Assembly (NCBI RefSeq): GCF_964253035.1
Contig: NZ_CAXUQL020000001.1
Span: 124,001 to 188,000, forward strand
Direction: 5' to 3'
Origin: Pseudorhodoferax sp032153935
GTDB lineage: Bacteria; Pseudomonadota; Gammaproteobacteria; Burkholderiales; Burkholderiaceae_C
DNA: 64,000 nucleotides
Under the pieces are notes generated by a model, which did no database searches, had not been told where the DNA came from, and was given only the letters and a program-made list of their open reading frames with translations. Shown here piece by piece: positions 32,748 through 41,626 of this stretch (position 1 is the stretch's first letter; each line of letters opens with the position of its first letter). A program made the position numbers and the translations under genes.

Positions 32748-33674
32748 GTGACGACCATCGCCCAGGCTCCCCTGTCCCGCCGGCTCGCCGTGCTGTCGCT
32801 GGCCGGGCTCGCCACCTCGGCCACGCTGGCCCAGAACAGCGGCTACGCGCCGCAGCGCGGCCAGGCCGGCAAGGACGTGATCTGGATCCCCACGCCGGAC
32901 GAGACCGTCACGCGCATGCTGCAGATGGCGGAGGTCCAGCCCACGGACCGCGTGTTCGACCTCGGTTCGGGCGACGGCAAGATCGCCATTGCCGCGGCGC
33001 GCGAATTCGGCGCGCGCGCCACCGGGCTCGAATACAACGCCGACATGGTGGGCTTGTCGAACCGGCGTGCGCAGGAGGCCGGCGTGGCCGACAAGGTGCA
33101 GTTCCGCCAGGCCGACATCTTCGAGGCCGACTTCTCCAGCGCCACCGTGGTCACCATGTACCTGCTGCCCGCGCTGAACCTGCGGCTGCGCCCGCTGCTG
33201 TTCAAGATGCCGCCGGGCACGCGCGTGGTCTCGCACTCGTTCACGATGGGCGACTGGGCCCCCGACGAGACCGCCCGCGCCGGCTACGGCGACGTCTACC
33301 TGTGGCATGTGCCGGCCAACGCCTCGGGCAACTGGAAGCTCAGCAGCGCCGGCCTGCCCGAGGCCTCGCTGTCGCTCACGCAGCGCTACCAGGTGGTCAA
33401 CGGCGACGCGGGCTTCGGCGAACTGCGCGCCAGCCTGGTACGCCCGCGCATCGTCGGTCCGCAGATCGGCTTCGGGCTGCGCGATCCCGGGGGCCAGCTC
33501 TGGCAGTTCGAGGGCCAGGTGGCGGGTGACCGCATCACGGGCATGGCGACACGGCCGGGCCAGGCCGGCGTGCCGTTCGAGGCACGCCGCACCGGCGAGG
33601 CTGCGCCCATCGCGCCCACCACCGCGACGGCGGAGCAGGACGCCAGCGCGTTCGCTGCGAGCACCGCCCGATGA
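32748..33674 (+). CDS. exported SAM-dependent methyltransferase-fold protein
   Basis: The 308-residue protein starts at GTG with an AAGG site 7 nt upstream. It begins with SRRLAVLSLAGLATSATLAQ, a signal peptide with a twin-arginine look, then the methyltransferase motif I FDLGSGDGKIAIAAA, EYNADMV (acidic end of beta 2) and VVTMYLLPALNLRLRP. A class I methyltransferase domain in an exported protein is unexpected, since S-adenosylmethionine is cytoplasmic. It may be retained, may bind another ligand, or may be a Tat substrate. About 100 residues follow the catalytic domain and look beta-rich. Its stop overlaps the permease start (ATGA). Confidence 0.8.
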   Translation: MTTIAQAPLSRRLAVLSLAGLATSATLAQNSGYAPQRGQAGKDVIWIPTPDETVTRMLQMAEVQPTDRVFDLGSGDGKIAIAAAREFGARATGLEYNADMVGLSNRRAQEAGVADKVQFRQADIFEADFSSATVVTMYLLPALNLRLRPLLFKMPPGTRVVSHSFTMGDWAPDETARAGYGDVYLWHVPANASGNWKLSSAGLPEASLSLTQRYQVVNGDAGFGELRASLVRPRIVGPQIGFGLRDPGGQLWQFEGQVAGDRITGMATRPGQAGVPFEARRTGEAAPIAPTTATAEQDASAFAASTAR

Positions 33675-35014
33675 CATCGCCGGCGGCCGCCGCGCCGCTG
33701 ACCATGCGCCACGCCATCGCCATCACGGTGGGCGTGGTCATCGGCGCGGGCATCTTCAAGGCGCCCTCCCTGGTGGCCGGCAGCGTGCCCAGCGCGGGCT
33801 GGATGTTCGCGCTGTGGGTGGCGGGCGGCGTGGTCGCGCTGGTCGGCGCGCTGTGCTATGCCGAGCTGGCCACCACCTACCCGAGCGCGGGCGGCGAGTA
33901 CCACTTCCTCGCGCGCGCCTTCGGCCGCAGCACGGCGCTGCTGTACGCCTGGGCGCGCTTCGCGGTCATCACCACCGGTTCGATCGCGCTGCTGGGCTTC
34001 GTGTTCGGCGACTACATGACGCAGCTGCTGCCGCTCGGGCCCTACAGCAGCGCGCTGTGGGCGGCCATCGCCACCGTGGTGCTCACGGTGATCAACCTGC
34101 GCGGCATCCGCAGCGGGGCCGAGACGCAGTCCTGGCTCACGGCCGTGGAGGTCGGCGGTCTGGTGCTGATCGTCGGCGCCGCGCTGTGGTTCGCGCTGGG
34201 CGGCGGCAGCGCCCCATCGCCACCGGCGGCAGCGCCCGGCCCGGTTTCGCTGGCCGGTGTGGGCTTCGGCATGGTCTTCGTGCTGCTGACCTTCGGCGGC
34301 TGGAACGATGCGGCGTACATCAGCGCCGACCTCAAGGACCGGCGCGCCATCGCGCACGCGCTGCTGATCTCGGTGCTGTTCCTGACCGCGCTGTACCTGC
34401 TCGTGAACTGGGCCTACTGGTCGGTGCTGGGCCTGGCCGGCATGGCCAAGTCGCAGGCCGTGGCCACCGACGTGCTGGCGGCCGCCTTCGGCCCCGGCGC
34501 AGGGCAGCTCATCGCGGCCATGGTCGCAGCGGCGGCGCTGACCTCCATCAACGCCACCATGATCGTGGGCGCGCGCACCGCCAGCGCGCTGGGCCAGGAC
34601 TGGCCGGCGCTCAAGGTGCTGGCGGCCTGGGACGAAGAGCGCCGCGTGCCGCGCAACGCACTGCCGATCCAGTGCGTGCTGGCGCTGGTGCTGATCGTGC
34701 TGGGCGTGGCCTTCAAGGGGGGCTTCCAGGCCATGGTGGAGTACACGGCGCCGGTGTTCTGGCTGTTCTTCCTGCTGGTGGGCATCGCGCTGTTCCGGCT
34801 GCGCGCCATCGACGGCACGCGCGAGCGGCCCTTCCGCGTGCCGCTGTACCCGGTGCTGCCTGCGCTGTTCTGCGCCAGCAGCGCCTACATGCTGTGGTCC
34901 AGCCTGGGCTATGTGTACTCGCAGCAGTTGGGCGGCTTCAACGCGGCCTGGGTCGGCGTGGGCGTGCTGGCCAGCGGGCTGGTGGTGCTGGGGCTGGTGC
35001 GGCGTACGGCCTAG
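33671..35014 (+). CDS. APC superfamily amino-acid permease
   Basis: The 447-residue protein has about 12 transmembrane helices. Helix 1 carries GVVIGAGIFKAPSLVAGSVPS, the broken-helix substrate site motif of the APC fold, and GGWNDAAYISADLKD lies near residue 205. It should take up or exchange amino acids or related amines. The ATG overlaps the stop of the exported methyltransferase gene, so the two are translationally coupled, an unusual pairing. The substrate cannot be read from sequence. Confidence 0.88.
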   Translation: MTSPAAAAPLTMRHAIAITVGVVIGAGIFKAPSLVAGSVPSAGWMFALWVAGGVVALVGALCYAELATTYPSAGGEYHFLARAFGRSTALLYAWARFAVITTGSIALLGFVFGDYMTQLLPLGPYSSALWAAIATVVLTVINLRGIRSGAETQSWLTAVEVGGLVLIVGAALWFALGGGSAPSPPAAAPGPVSLAGVGFGMVFVLLTFGGWNDAAYISADLKDRRAIAHALLISVLFLTALYLLVNWAYWSVLGLAGMAKSQAVATDVLAAAFGPGAGQLIAAMVAAAALTSINATMIVGARTASALGQDWPALKVLAAWDEERRVPRNALPIQCVLALVLIVLGVAFKGGFQAMVEYTAPVFWLFFLLVGIALFRLRAIDGTRERPFRVPLYPVLPALFCASSAYMLWSSLGYVYSQQLGGFNAAWVGVGVLASGLVVLGLVRRTA

Positions 35015-35032
35015 CGCAGAGTCTGGAAACGC

Positions 35033-35326
35033 TCAACCCCGGCCCGACCAATAGCCAGGTCGCCGCCTGTGCGGCGCGACCGCAAGCACTTCGATGTCGT
35101 CGCCAGACTGGCGGTAAAGAATGTTGTATGGGAACCCGGCCATCCTGTAGCGCCGAATCGCGGGCGCGTCTTCCAGGCGAAACCGTTCTGGATGTGCGCA
35201 GATTGCCACCATCGCCGTGTCGAAAGCCGCGAGGTAGCGCGCGCCGAGGCCGGCACGCTGCATCTCGTAGTACGCCACGTACTCCAGGTGTTCCACCCGA
35301 GCCGCCTCGGCGAAGAAGTACCTCAC
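35033..35326 (-). CDS. RelE/ParE-type toxin
   Basis: The 97-residue protein starts at GTG, overlapping the TGA of the antitoxin gene (GTGA). The pattern AFDTAMVAICAHPERF, IRRYRMAGFPYNILYRQSGDDIEVLAVAPHRRRPGYW is typical of ParE/RelE plasmid-stabilisation toxins, which act on gyrase or on ribosome-bound mRNA. Its family position near ParE-type proteins favours no target with certainty. It is convergent with the permease gene. Confidence 0.88.
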   Translation of the reverse strand: MRYFFAEAARVEHLEYVAYYEMQRAGLGARYLAAFDTAMVAICAHPERFRLEDAPAIRRYRMAGFPYNILYRQSGDDIEVLAVAPHRRRPGYWSGRG

Positions 35327-35547
35327 TTCAGCAGGGCTTGGGCCTGGCGGCGCACCTCGTCGGCGGGCACGCGCTGCACCTGGCCCTGGTCGATCTCGAC
35401 GGCGCGTCGAGCCGCCTCCGTCGACCAAAGCTGGGCAATCTCCGCCTCGGACAGTTCGTCCAGACTGGACAACAGCTGCTCCGCCAGTTCTGCCCGCTCC
35501 TGGACAGAAAGCGCGAGCGCTTCACGACGGATCGTTTCGGTCTTCAT
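35323..35547 (-). CDS. antitoxin of the addiction-module component family
   Basis: The 74-residue protein is acidic and helical, with TIRREALALSVQERAELAEQLLSSLDE, the pattern of short antitoxins paired with RelE/ParE toxins (TIGR02574-like). A C-terminal segment rich in Gln and Arg (VQRVPADEVRRQAQ) would bind the toxin. It precedes and overlaps the toxin gene, as needed for balanced synthesis. It starts 11 bp downstream of the diguanylate cyclase stop. Confidence 0.85.
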   Translation of the reverse strand: MKTETIRREALALSVQERAELAEQLLSSLDELSEAEIAQLWSTEAARRAVEIDQGQVQRVPADEVRRQAQALLK

Positions 35548-35557
35548 GCCCGAAATC

Positions 35558-36715
35558 CTAGCACTCGGCCGCCAATGCCACACGGTCACGCCCCAGCCGC
35601 TTGGCCTCGTACAGCGCGGCATCGGCGCGCGCCAGCACCGCCGCCACACTGGCGTCGCCATGGCGCACGCAGGCCACGCCCACGCTGATGGTGCAGGCCG
35701 GCACCTTGGCCGTGGCCGGCAGGCGCGCCACGGCTTCGCGCATGCGCTCGGCCACCATGCGGGCCTCGCCGGCGCCGGTCTCGGGCAGCAGCACCAGGAA
35801 TTCCTCGCCACCGTAACGGCCGAGGCGGTCGACGTTGCGCAGCGCATGGCCCAGCGCGTCGACCACGCGCGAGAGCACGCGGTCGCCCACCGCATGGCCG
35901 TGGCCGTCGTTGATGGATTTGAAGTGGTCCACGTCCACCATCAGCAGCGCGAAGCCGTGCTCGAAACGCTGCCAGCGCCCGAACTCGCGTGTGCAGTCCT
36001 CCAGCACCACGCGCCGGGCCAGCGCGCCGGTCAGGCTGTCGTGGTTGGCCAGGTGCTCGAACTCCGAGCGCAGGCGCTCGCTGGCCATCAGCAGCACGCC
36101 CACGCTGACCAGCAGCACCGAGAAGCTGTAGGTGGCGATGTAGACCGATTGCATGGCCGAGGGCGCGAAGCGGTGGGAGTCGGGCGCGTCCAGCCAGAAG
36201 GTGGACACCGCGCGCGCCAGCAGAACCAGGGTCTGCACCGTGAGCACGCCGGCCGTGAAGCGCGCCGCGAAGCCCTTGCCCGCGCGCTGCAGCAGCAACC
36301 GGATGTGCAGCACCAGCACCACCGACAGCGTGCAGGCGAACACGGCCAGGCGCAGCCGGTAGTCCGGGTAGCCGATGTAGAAGAACACCTGCCAGAGCAG
36401 CAGCAGCACGCCGACCGCAGCCCAGGGCCGCCAGCCGCTGCGCAGGCCGTAGAAGCGCCGCGTGCCGAAATAGAACAGCGCACAGCCGCTCATGAGCAGG
36501 CCGTTGCCGAAGACGATGATCGCCAGCGGCGCGAACAGCCTCTCCAGCCCGTAGAACACGGTCGAGGAGGCCGCCACCACGGGCGCCAGGCCCCACAGCC
36601 ACATGCCGCGGATCGAGCCCGGGTAGTGCCGCCGGAGCATGAGCAGCACGAAGCCCATGGCCACGCTGGTCATGAACGCCATCAGGGTCAGGGAACGCAG
36701 ATCCAGGGCGATCAT
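35558..36715 (-). CDS. membrane diguanylate cyclase
   Basis: The 385-residue protein has about six or seven N-terminal membrane helices (residues 1-205) and a cytoplasmic GGDEF domain. The active site reads RYGGEEF (about residue 300). An RNVD sequence, five residues upstream, is a classic inhibitory I-site for cyclic di-GMP feedback. It makes cyclic di-GMP from two GTP molecules and so favours sessile behaviour. The signal is unknown; the membrane part is of the unassigned 7TM type. The ATG at 36715 gives a helix right away. Confidence 0.93.
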   Translation of the reverse strand: MIALDLRSLTLMAFMTSVAMGFVLLMLRRHYPGSIRGMWLWGLAPVVAASSTVFYGLERLFAPLAIIVFGNGLLMSGCALFYFGTRRFYGLRSGWRPWAAVGVLLLLWQVFFYIGYPDYRLRLAVFACTLSVVLVLHIRLLLQRAGKGFAARFTAGVLTVQTLVLLARAVSTFWLDAPDSHRFAPSAMQSVYIATYSFSVLLVSVGVLLMASERLRSEFEHLANHDSLTGALARRVVLEDCTREFGRWQRFEHGFALLMVDVDHFKSINDGHGHAVGDRVLSRVVDALGHALRNVDRLGRYGGEEFLVLLPETGAGEARMVAERMREAVARLPATAKVPACTISVGVACVRHGDASVAAVLARADAALYEAKRLGRDRVALAAEC

Positions 36716-36813
36716 GGCGCGGGAGGCTCAGGAACCGGGACGACCGGGCGAAAGAAAAGGCGCGAGGGTACCGTATCCGGCCCCCCGCGCCCTGGCCCAC
36801 CCGTGGGCGGGAA

Positions 36814-39150
36814 TCAGCCGCCGCTGAGCTGGCCCAGCCGGATCAGCAGCGTCTCGCCGCTGTTGGCGCCGTCGTCCACGCCGTCGTTGTCGTTGACGAT
36901 GATCCACTCGCCGTTGGCCAGGCGCGCCAGGCCCTCGATCTTCTCGACCGCGTTGCCACCCGGGGCCTTGAGGTCAGGCAGCAGGTCGCGTACCAGCGTC
37001 TTGGTGAGCACGGCACCGTCCGGCTGGCCGCTCAGGTCGATGCGGTACAGGCGCTTGATGCGCGCGTCCGGCCCGCCCTGGTTGTCGCGCTCCACGAGCA
37101 TGAACTGGTTGTTGCCCATGGCCGTGATGTCCGACAGGCCGACCCAGCCGCCGTTGGGCGAGGCCACGGCGTCCAGCGGGTAGAACATGAACTGCCAGGT
37201 CCGCGCCGTGAGGTCGTAGACGCCGATGCGCGGCCGCGTCTCGCCGGCCCAGGCGCGCTGGAAGGCAACGACCAGCTTGCCGTTGGATTCGGCGATGCCC
37301 TCGAAGCCGAAGCGCTGCTGCTTGGCGTTGACATCGGCCGGCAACTGGATGATGTCCTGGACCACGCCGGTGGCCGTGAGCTTGAACACCAGGTTGGCCG
37401 ACAGCACCGGACGCGCCGCCTCGCCCACCGTGCCCGCGCCTTCGGAGGCGATCCAGAAGCCGCCGCCGCTGGCAAGCGAGATGCCCTCGGGGTCCAGGTT
37501 GACCGTGCCGTCGGCATTGACCATGGCCGCCAGGTCGGTCGCGTCGAAGGCATTGGCGTCCTTGGCGGCCGGGAGCAGCGCGGCCAGCGCGGCGATCCTG
37601 CGGTCCGGGTCGGTGATGCGGATCTCGCGCTTGAGCTGGGCCGGCTTGCTGGCGGTGTCGATCTCGAAGATGCGGTTGCCGCGGAAGAAACTGTCGTCGA
37701 TCGCGTAGACGATGGAGCCGGTGGGCGCTGCCGCCAGGCCCGACAGTGCGGCCCAGGGGATCGGCGTGCCGTCGGCGCGGTCGGCCGACTGGATGGTCGG
37801 GTAGGCCGGCGCGGCGGTCTGGTACTGGTAGATGTTGAGACTGGAGCGCACCAGGCTGGCGCGATCGTCCGCCTCGCTGGCCACGATCAGCAGATTGCGC
37901 GAAGGGATGGCCAGCACGCCCTCGGGCGCCAGCGCGGTCGGCAGCACCTGCTTGAAGGCCGGCACGTCGGGGCGGCTCATGTCGTAGACCGAGACCACGC
38001 TGGAGCGCTCGGAGGCGACGAACAGATAGTCCGTGCCGTCGAAGCGGCCGAAGCCGACGTTCTCGGGCTCGTTGCCCTTGGCGTCCGAGCGCTTGTCGTT
38101 GTAGTGGCCCACGCGCGCGACCAGGTGTTCCAGCGCATTGCCGGCGTCCCAGACCACATTGCCCTCGCTGTTCCACACCGTGAAGCCGCGGCTGCCGCCG
38201 TTGAGGTCACCCTCGTTGGCGGTGGCGAAGCGGGTTCTGGACAGCCAGGTCACGCCGTCGGGCTCGCGCAGGCGGTTGGGCTGCGATTCGGTGAAGCTGA
38301 CCTGGTTGGGGCGCGGCGCGTCCGTCAAGTCCACTTGGGTCAGGTTGACCGCACCGGCGCTGAAGTGCCTGGTGAGCTTGCCGCTGGCCAGGTCCACCAG
38401 CGCGATGTGGTTGTTCTCCTGCAGCGTGACCACGGCCACGTTGTCGTCGTTGATGGCCACGTACTCGGGCTCGGGATCGTTCGGGTACAGCGTGGCGATG
38501 CCGGCCAGGTCCACCGTGCGCGTCTTCCAGGTGCCGGGCGCGCCGGCCACGTCCACGATCACCAGGCTGCCGCCCGGCAGCTGCGGCGGCGCGCCGTCGC
38601 CCAGGTCTTCGTCGCGTTCGTTCTCGATGGCCACGGCCAGGTACTTGCCGTCCTTGCTCCGCGCGATGGAATCGGGCTGGCCCGGCAGCGCGATCTCGGC
38701 GACCATCTTGCGCGTGGCGATGTCCACCACCACCAGCTTGCCGCTGGGCGCCGTGAAGCTCGGCGAGGTGTTGACGGCGACGATGGCGTGCGCGCCCAGC
38801 ACGGTGACCGAGGTCGGCTCGCCGCCCATGGCCAGCGCGCCCAGGGGCTTCGGGACCTTCACGTCGCTGATGTCGACGAAGCCGATCTCCCCCTTGGGAC
38901 TGTTGCTGTAGACCAGCGTCATGCCGTCAACGCTTGCGGCGACGATCTCGGCCGCCGTCACCGCGTCGGCTTCGCAGGACGCGCCGATCTGGCTGCAGAC
39001 CGTGAAGGTCGCGGTGCGGTTGAAGAATTTGTCGGCATCGGGCACCGACGCGACAGGTTCGTCGTTGTCGCCGCCGCAGGCCACCAGCACGGCCGACAAG
39101 GCCACGGTCGACAGGCCGCTGATCGCCAGCGACATCCAGTTCTTTTGCAA
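36814..39150 (-). CDS. large lipoprotein with esterase-like phytase domain
   Basis: The 778-residue protein has a lipoprotein signal with LSAVLVAC and Cys near residue 25, then an acidic GGDNDE linker. The first half (about residues 30-450) is a beta-propeller-like region with repeated segments such as VLGAHAIVAVNTS and KLVVVDIATRK; the second half (about 460-775) matches the esterase-like activity of phytase domain, with DPEGISLASGGGFWIASEG and RFGFEGIAESNGKLVVAFQ. It is exported and probably surface- or periplasm-anchored. The TTG start at 39150 is supported by GAGGAG about 7 nt upstream. A role in organic phosphate use is possible. Confidence 0.8.
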   Translation of the reverse strand: MQKNWMSLAISGLSTVALSAVLVACGGDNDEPVASVPDADKFFNRTATFTVCSQIGASCEADAVTAAEIVAASVDGMTLVYSNSPKGEIGFVDISDVKVPKPLGALAMGGEPTSVTVLGAHAIVAVNTSPSFTAPSGKLVVVDIATRKMVAEIALPGQPDSIARSKDGKYLAVAIENERDEDLGDGAPPQLPGGSLVIVDVAGAPGTWKTRTVDLAGIATLYPNDPEPEYVAINDDNVAVVTLQENNHIALVDLASGKLTRHFSAGAVNLTQVDLTDAPRPNQVSFTESQPNRLREPDGVTWLSRTRFATANEGDLNGGSRGFTVWNSEGNVVWDAGNALEHLVARVGHYNDKRSDAKGNEPENVGFGRFDGTDYLFVASERSSVVSVYDMSRPDVPAFKQVLPTALAPEGVLAIPSRNLLIVASEADDRASLVRSSLNIYQYQTAAPAYPTIQSADRADGTPIPWAALSGLAAAPTGSIVYAIDDSFFRGNRIFEIDTASKPAQLKREIRITDPDRRIAALAALLPAAKDANAFDATDLAAMVNADGTVNLDPEGISLASGGGFWIASEGAGTVGEAARPVLSANLVFKLTATGVVQDIIQLPADVNAKQQRFGFEGIAESNGKLVVAFQRAWAGETRPRIGVYDLTARTWQFMFYPLDAVASPNGGWVGLSDITAMGNNQFMLVERDNQGGPDARIKRLYRIDLSGQPDGAVLTKTLVRDLLPDLKAPGGNAVEKIEGLARLANGEWIIVNDNDGVDDGANSGETLLIRLGQLSGG

Positions 39151-39239
39151 AACGCTCTCCTCGGGTTGTAGGCGAGCGGCTTTGTATGGCGGCGGCGTGA
39201 CGCCGCGATGACACCGTGTGCGCTGGGGACCAGGGTCTG

Positions 39240-40184
39240 TCAGCGCGCCTGGCCGTTGAGCCAGGGGTCGCTCGGCTCGCCGCCGTAGTGCTCCACGAGG
39301 AACTCGATGAAGGCGCGCGTGCGCCGCGGCAGGTGGCTGCGGCTGGGCACGGCCGCGTAGACACGGTAGCTGGCCGCGGCCCAGGCCGGCAGCACGCGCT
39401 GCAGCGTGCCGGCCTGCAGGTCGTCGGCCACGTTGAGCGACAGCGCGCCGGCAATGCCGAAATGCCCGCGCGCGGCCGCGATCAGCACGGACGCGTTGTG
39501 CGACGTGATCGCCGAGCGCTGCGGCTGCAGCGTGGCGGTCTCGGGCGTGCCGTCGCGGCCGTCGGAATGGAACAGCCAGACCTTGCGCTCGAAGGCCGAC
39601 TCGGGCACCAGGATGGTGTGCTCCAGCAGGTCCTCGGGCTTCTCGATGGGCGCGTGCTGGCGCAGGTACTCGGGCGTGGCGCAGAGCACCACCTCGGCAT
39701 GCGCGAGCAGCCGCGCGACGAAGTTTCCGTCCAGCGGATCGGGGTTGTGGATCAGGATGGTGACGTCGGCCGCATCGTCGGGCACCGTGGCCTCGGGACT
39801 GGACAGCAGCAGCTGGATGTTGAGCCCCGGGTGCCGCTGCGCGAAGCGTGGCACCAGCCGCGCCAGGCTGGCGGTCAGGAACTCCTGCGGCGCGGCCACG
39901 CGCAGCTGGCCGCGGACCAGGCCGGTGGCCTCGCTGGCCTGGTTGTTGGCGTCAGCTATGTCCTCGAGGATGCTGCGCACGCGCTCCAGGTACTGGGTGC
40001 CGACATCGGTCAGCGAGAGCGCGCGCGTGGTGCGGTTCAGCAGCCGCGACTTGAGCGACTCCTCCAGCTCGGCCACGGCGCGCGTGACCACCGAGTTGGC
40101 CACGTTGAGCGCGCGCGCCGCACCCGCGAAGCTGCCTTCGTCCACCACCTTGACGAAGGTGCGCATGGTCTTGAGTTCGTCCAT
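39240..40184 (-). CDS. LysR family transcriptional regulator
   Basis: The 314-residue protein has the N-terminal winged helix MDELKTMRTFVKVVDEGSFAG, followed by NSVVTRAVAELEESL, and the periplasmic-binding-type effector domain. The LxxxL and VVLCATPEYL features fit the common CrgA/AaeR-like branch. Start ATG at 40184; a -10-like box sits 6 nt upstream and no ribosome-binding site is present. The next gene, a 65-residue membrane protein, lies just upstream on the same strand, so the usual divergent target is not visible. Confidence 0.9.
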   Translation of the reverse strand: MDELKTMRTFVKVVDEGSFAGAARALNVANSVVTRAVAELEESLKSRLLNRTTRALSLTDVGTQYLERVRSILEDIADANNQASEATGLVRGQLRVAAPQEFLTASLARLVPRFAQRHPGLNIQLLLSSPEATVPDDAADVTILIHNPDPLDGNFVARLLAHAEVVLCATPEYLRQHAPIEKPEDLLEHTILVPESAFERKVWLFHSDGRDGTPETATLQPQRSAITSHNASVLIAAARGHFGIAGALSLNVADDLQAGTLQRVLPAWAAASYRVYAAVPSRSHLPRRTRAFIEFLVEHYGGEPSDPWLNGQAR

Positions 40185-40190
40185 GCGCGC

Positions 40191-40196
40191 ATTGTC
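40191..40196 (-). promoter_or_regulatory. -10 box for a leaderless LysR transcript
   Basis: GACAAT on the minus strand is followed by exactly 6 nt (GCGCGC) and the ATG at 40184. No Shine-Dalgarno sequence is present. Confidence 0.4.
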
Positions 40197-40229
40197 TCCG
40201 CAGGTGTGCGCCACCTGCCCCCGTGGCGC

Positions 40230-40427
40230 TCAGGGCGGCAGCGTCATGCCGCCGACCGCGCGGAAATCGATCGAGGCCAGATACCACAGGATCAGCGTCG
40301 GGATCACGACGGGCAGCGACAGCCCGACGAACAGCAGCACCGTGAGCAGGAAGGTCTTCATGTCCTCGGCCCAGCGCTTGACCAGTTCGATCAAGTCGAC
40401 TTCCCAGAAATGCTGTTGCTGCTTCAT
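40230..40427 (-). CDS. small membrane protein, unknown
   Basis: A 65-residue protein with an amphipathic N-terminal half (HFWEVDLIELVKRWAEDM) followed by one strong hydrophobic helix (about residues 25-50). No family recognised. It lies between the LysR gene and a Bug receptor gene, with 45 bp to the LysR start. The 166-bp region between it and the Bug receptor (40428-40593) shows no other feature. Confidence 0.55.
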   Translation of the reverse strand: MKQQQHFWEVDLIELVKRWAEDMKTFLLTVLLFVGLSLPVVIPTLILWYLASIDFRAVGGMTLPP

Positions 40428-40593
40428 GGTGGGTACCGCCTGGAAGTGGGCAGGGACGTTTGTACACCTGCGGCGCAGGCCCTGTCCATGGCGGGCCAGT
40501 GCCAGCGGGCGCGCTGCGGGCTCTCCCATGCCGGGTGTGCCGCAAGCGCGCTGCCGGCCGCCATGCCGGCGCAGGGCCTGCGCCCTTGGGGCC

Positions 40594-41568
40594 CTACTTC
40601 GCCAGGCCCAGCTTCTCGATGATGACCTTCTCGGTCTTCATGGTGTCCAGCGCGTACTGCTTGTAGGTGGCGCTGTCCATGTAGTAGGTCTCCATGTCGA
40701 ACTTGGCCAGTGATTCCTTGTAGTTGGGCATCTCCATGGCCTTCTTGAAGGCGTCGTGCAGCTGCTGGGCGATCTTCGGGTCGGTGCCCTTGGGCACGAC
40801 CAGGCCGAACGGCGAGGTCTGCACGAGGTTGATGCCCACTTCCTTGAGCGTGGGCGCGTTCGGGAACTTGGTCGAGCGCTTGTCGCCCCAGGTCGACAGC
40901 AGGCGCAGGCGGCCCTGCTCCACGTAGGGGCCCCAGCCCGGCGTGTCGGCCACCGACATCACGTGGTTGCCGATCACGGCCTGCAGCGATTCGGAGTTGC
41001 CCTTGTAGGGGATGTGGTTCAGCGTGATGCCGGTCTGCATGGCGATGTTCTCCATCGTCAGGTGCAGCGTGGTCAGCGCGCCGGGCGTGCCGTAGCTGAG
41101 CTTGCCGGGATTGGCCTTGGCGTAGGCGATGTACTCCTGCATGGTCTTGATCGGCGAGTCCGCCGGCACCACCAGGCCGAACGAGTAGCCGGCCAGGCCG
41201 ATCACGTACTGCAGGTCGGTGGCCGGGTCCCAGTTGATCTTCTGCGTGTAGGGCAGGCGGAACACCGGCAGCGGCACCTGGGCCAGCGTGTAGCCGTCGG
41301 CCGGCACGCTCTGCATCATCTGCGCCGGCAGGATGCCGCCCGCGCCGGGCTTGTTCTCGATGATGACGGGCTGGCCGAGGATCTTGGAAGCGTTCTCGGC
41401 CAGCACGCGGAACGGCACGTCGGTGGAGCCGCCCGCCGTGAAGCCGATCAGGATCTTGATCGCCTTGCTGGGGAAACGGTCGCCCTGCGCCAGGGCGGGG
41501 CCGGCCGCCAGGCCGGCGGCCAGCAGCAGCAGGGAGAGGGTGCGGCGCTTGAAGGAACGTGCGTTCAT
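40594..41568 (-). CDS. Bug family periplasmic solute-binding protein
   Basis: The 324-residue protein has a signal peptide ending at ALA-QG and the Bug pattern FPSKAIKILIGFTAGGSTDVPFR, QPVIIENKPGAGG and YGTPGALTTLHLTMENI. These receptors of the tripartite tricarboxylate transporter family bind carboxylates with carboxyl-group recognition. No TctA/TctB membrane partners are in the window; orphan Bug receptors are common in Burkholderiales. It is followed upstream by an alpha/beta hydrolase gene 58 bp away, on the same strand, forming a likely catabolic unit with the IclR regulator. Confidence 0.92.
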   Translation of the reverse strand: MNARSFKRRTLSLLLLAAGLAAGPALAQGDRFPSKAIKILIGFTAGGSTDVPFRVLAENASKILGQPVIIENKPGAGGILPAQMMQSVPADGYTLAQVPLPVFRLPYTQKINWDPATDLQYVIGLAGYSFGLVVPADSPIKTMQEYIAYAKANPGKLSYGTPGALTTLHLTMENIAMQTGITLNHIPYKGNSESLQAVIGNHVMSVADTPGWGPYVEQGRLRLLSTWGDKRSTKFPNAPTLKEVGINLVQTSPFGLVVPKGTDPKIAQQLHDAFKKAMEMPNYKESLAKFDMETYYMDSATYKQYALDTMKTEKVIIEKLGLAK

Positions 41569-41626
41569 GGTCTCGACTTCCAGGGGAAACATGGCCCGGC
41601 TGGCGCCGGGCCGTTGGGGGGAAAAA

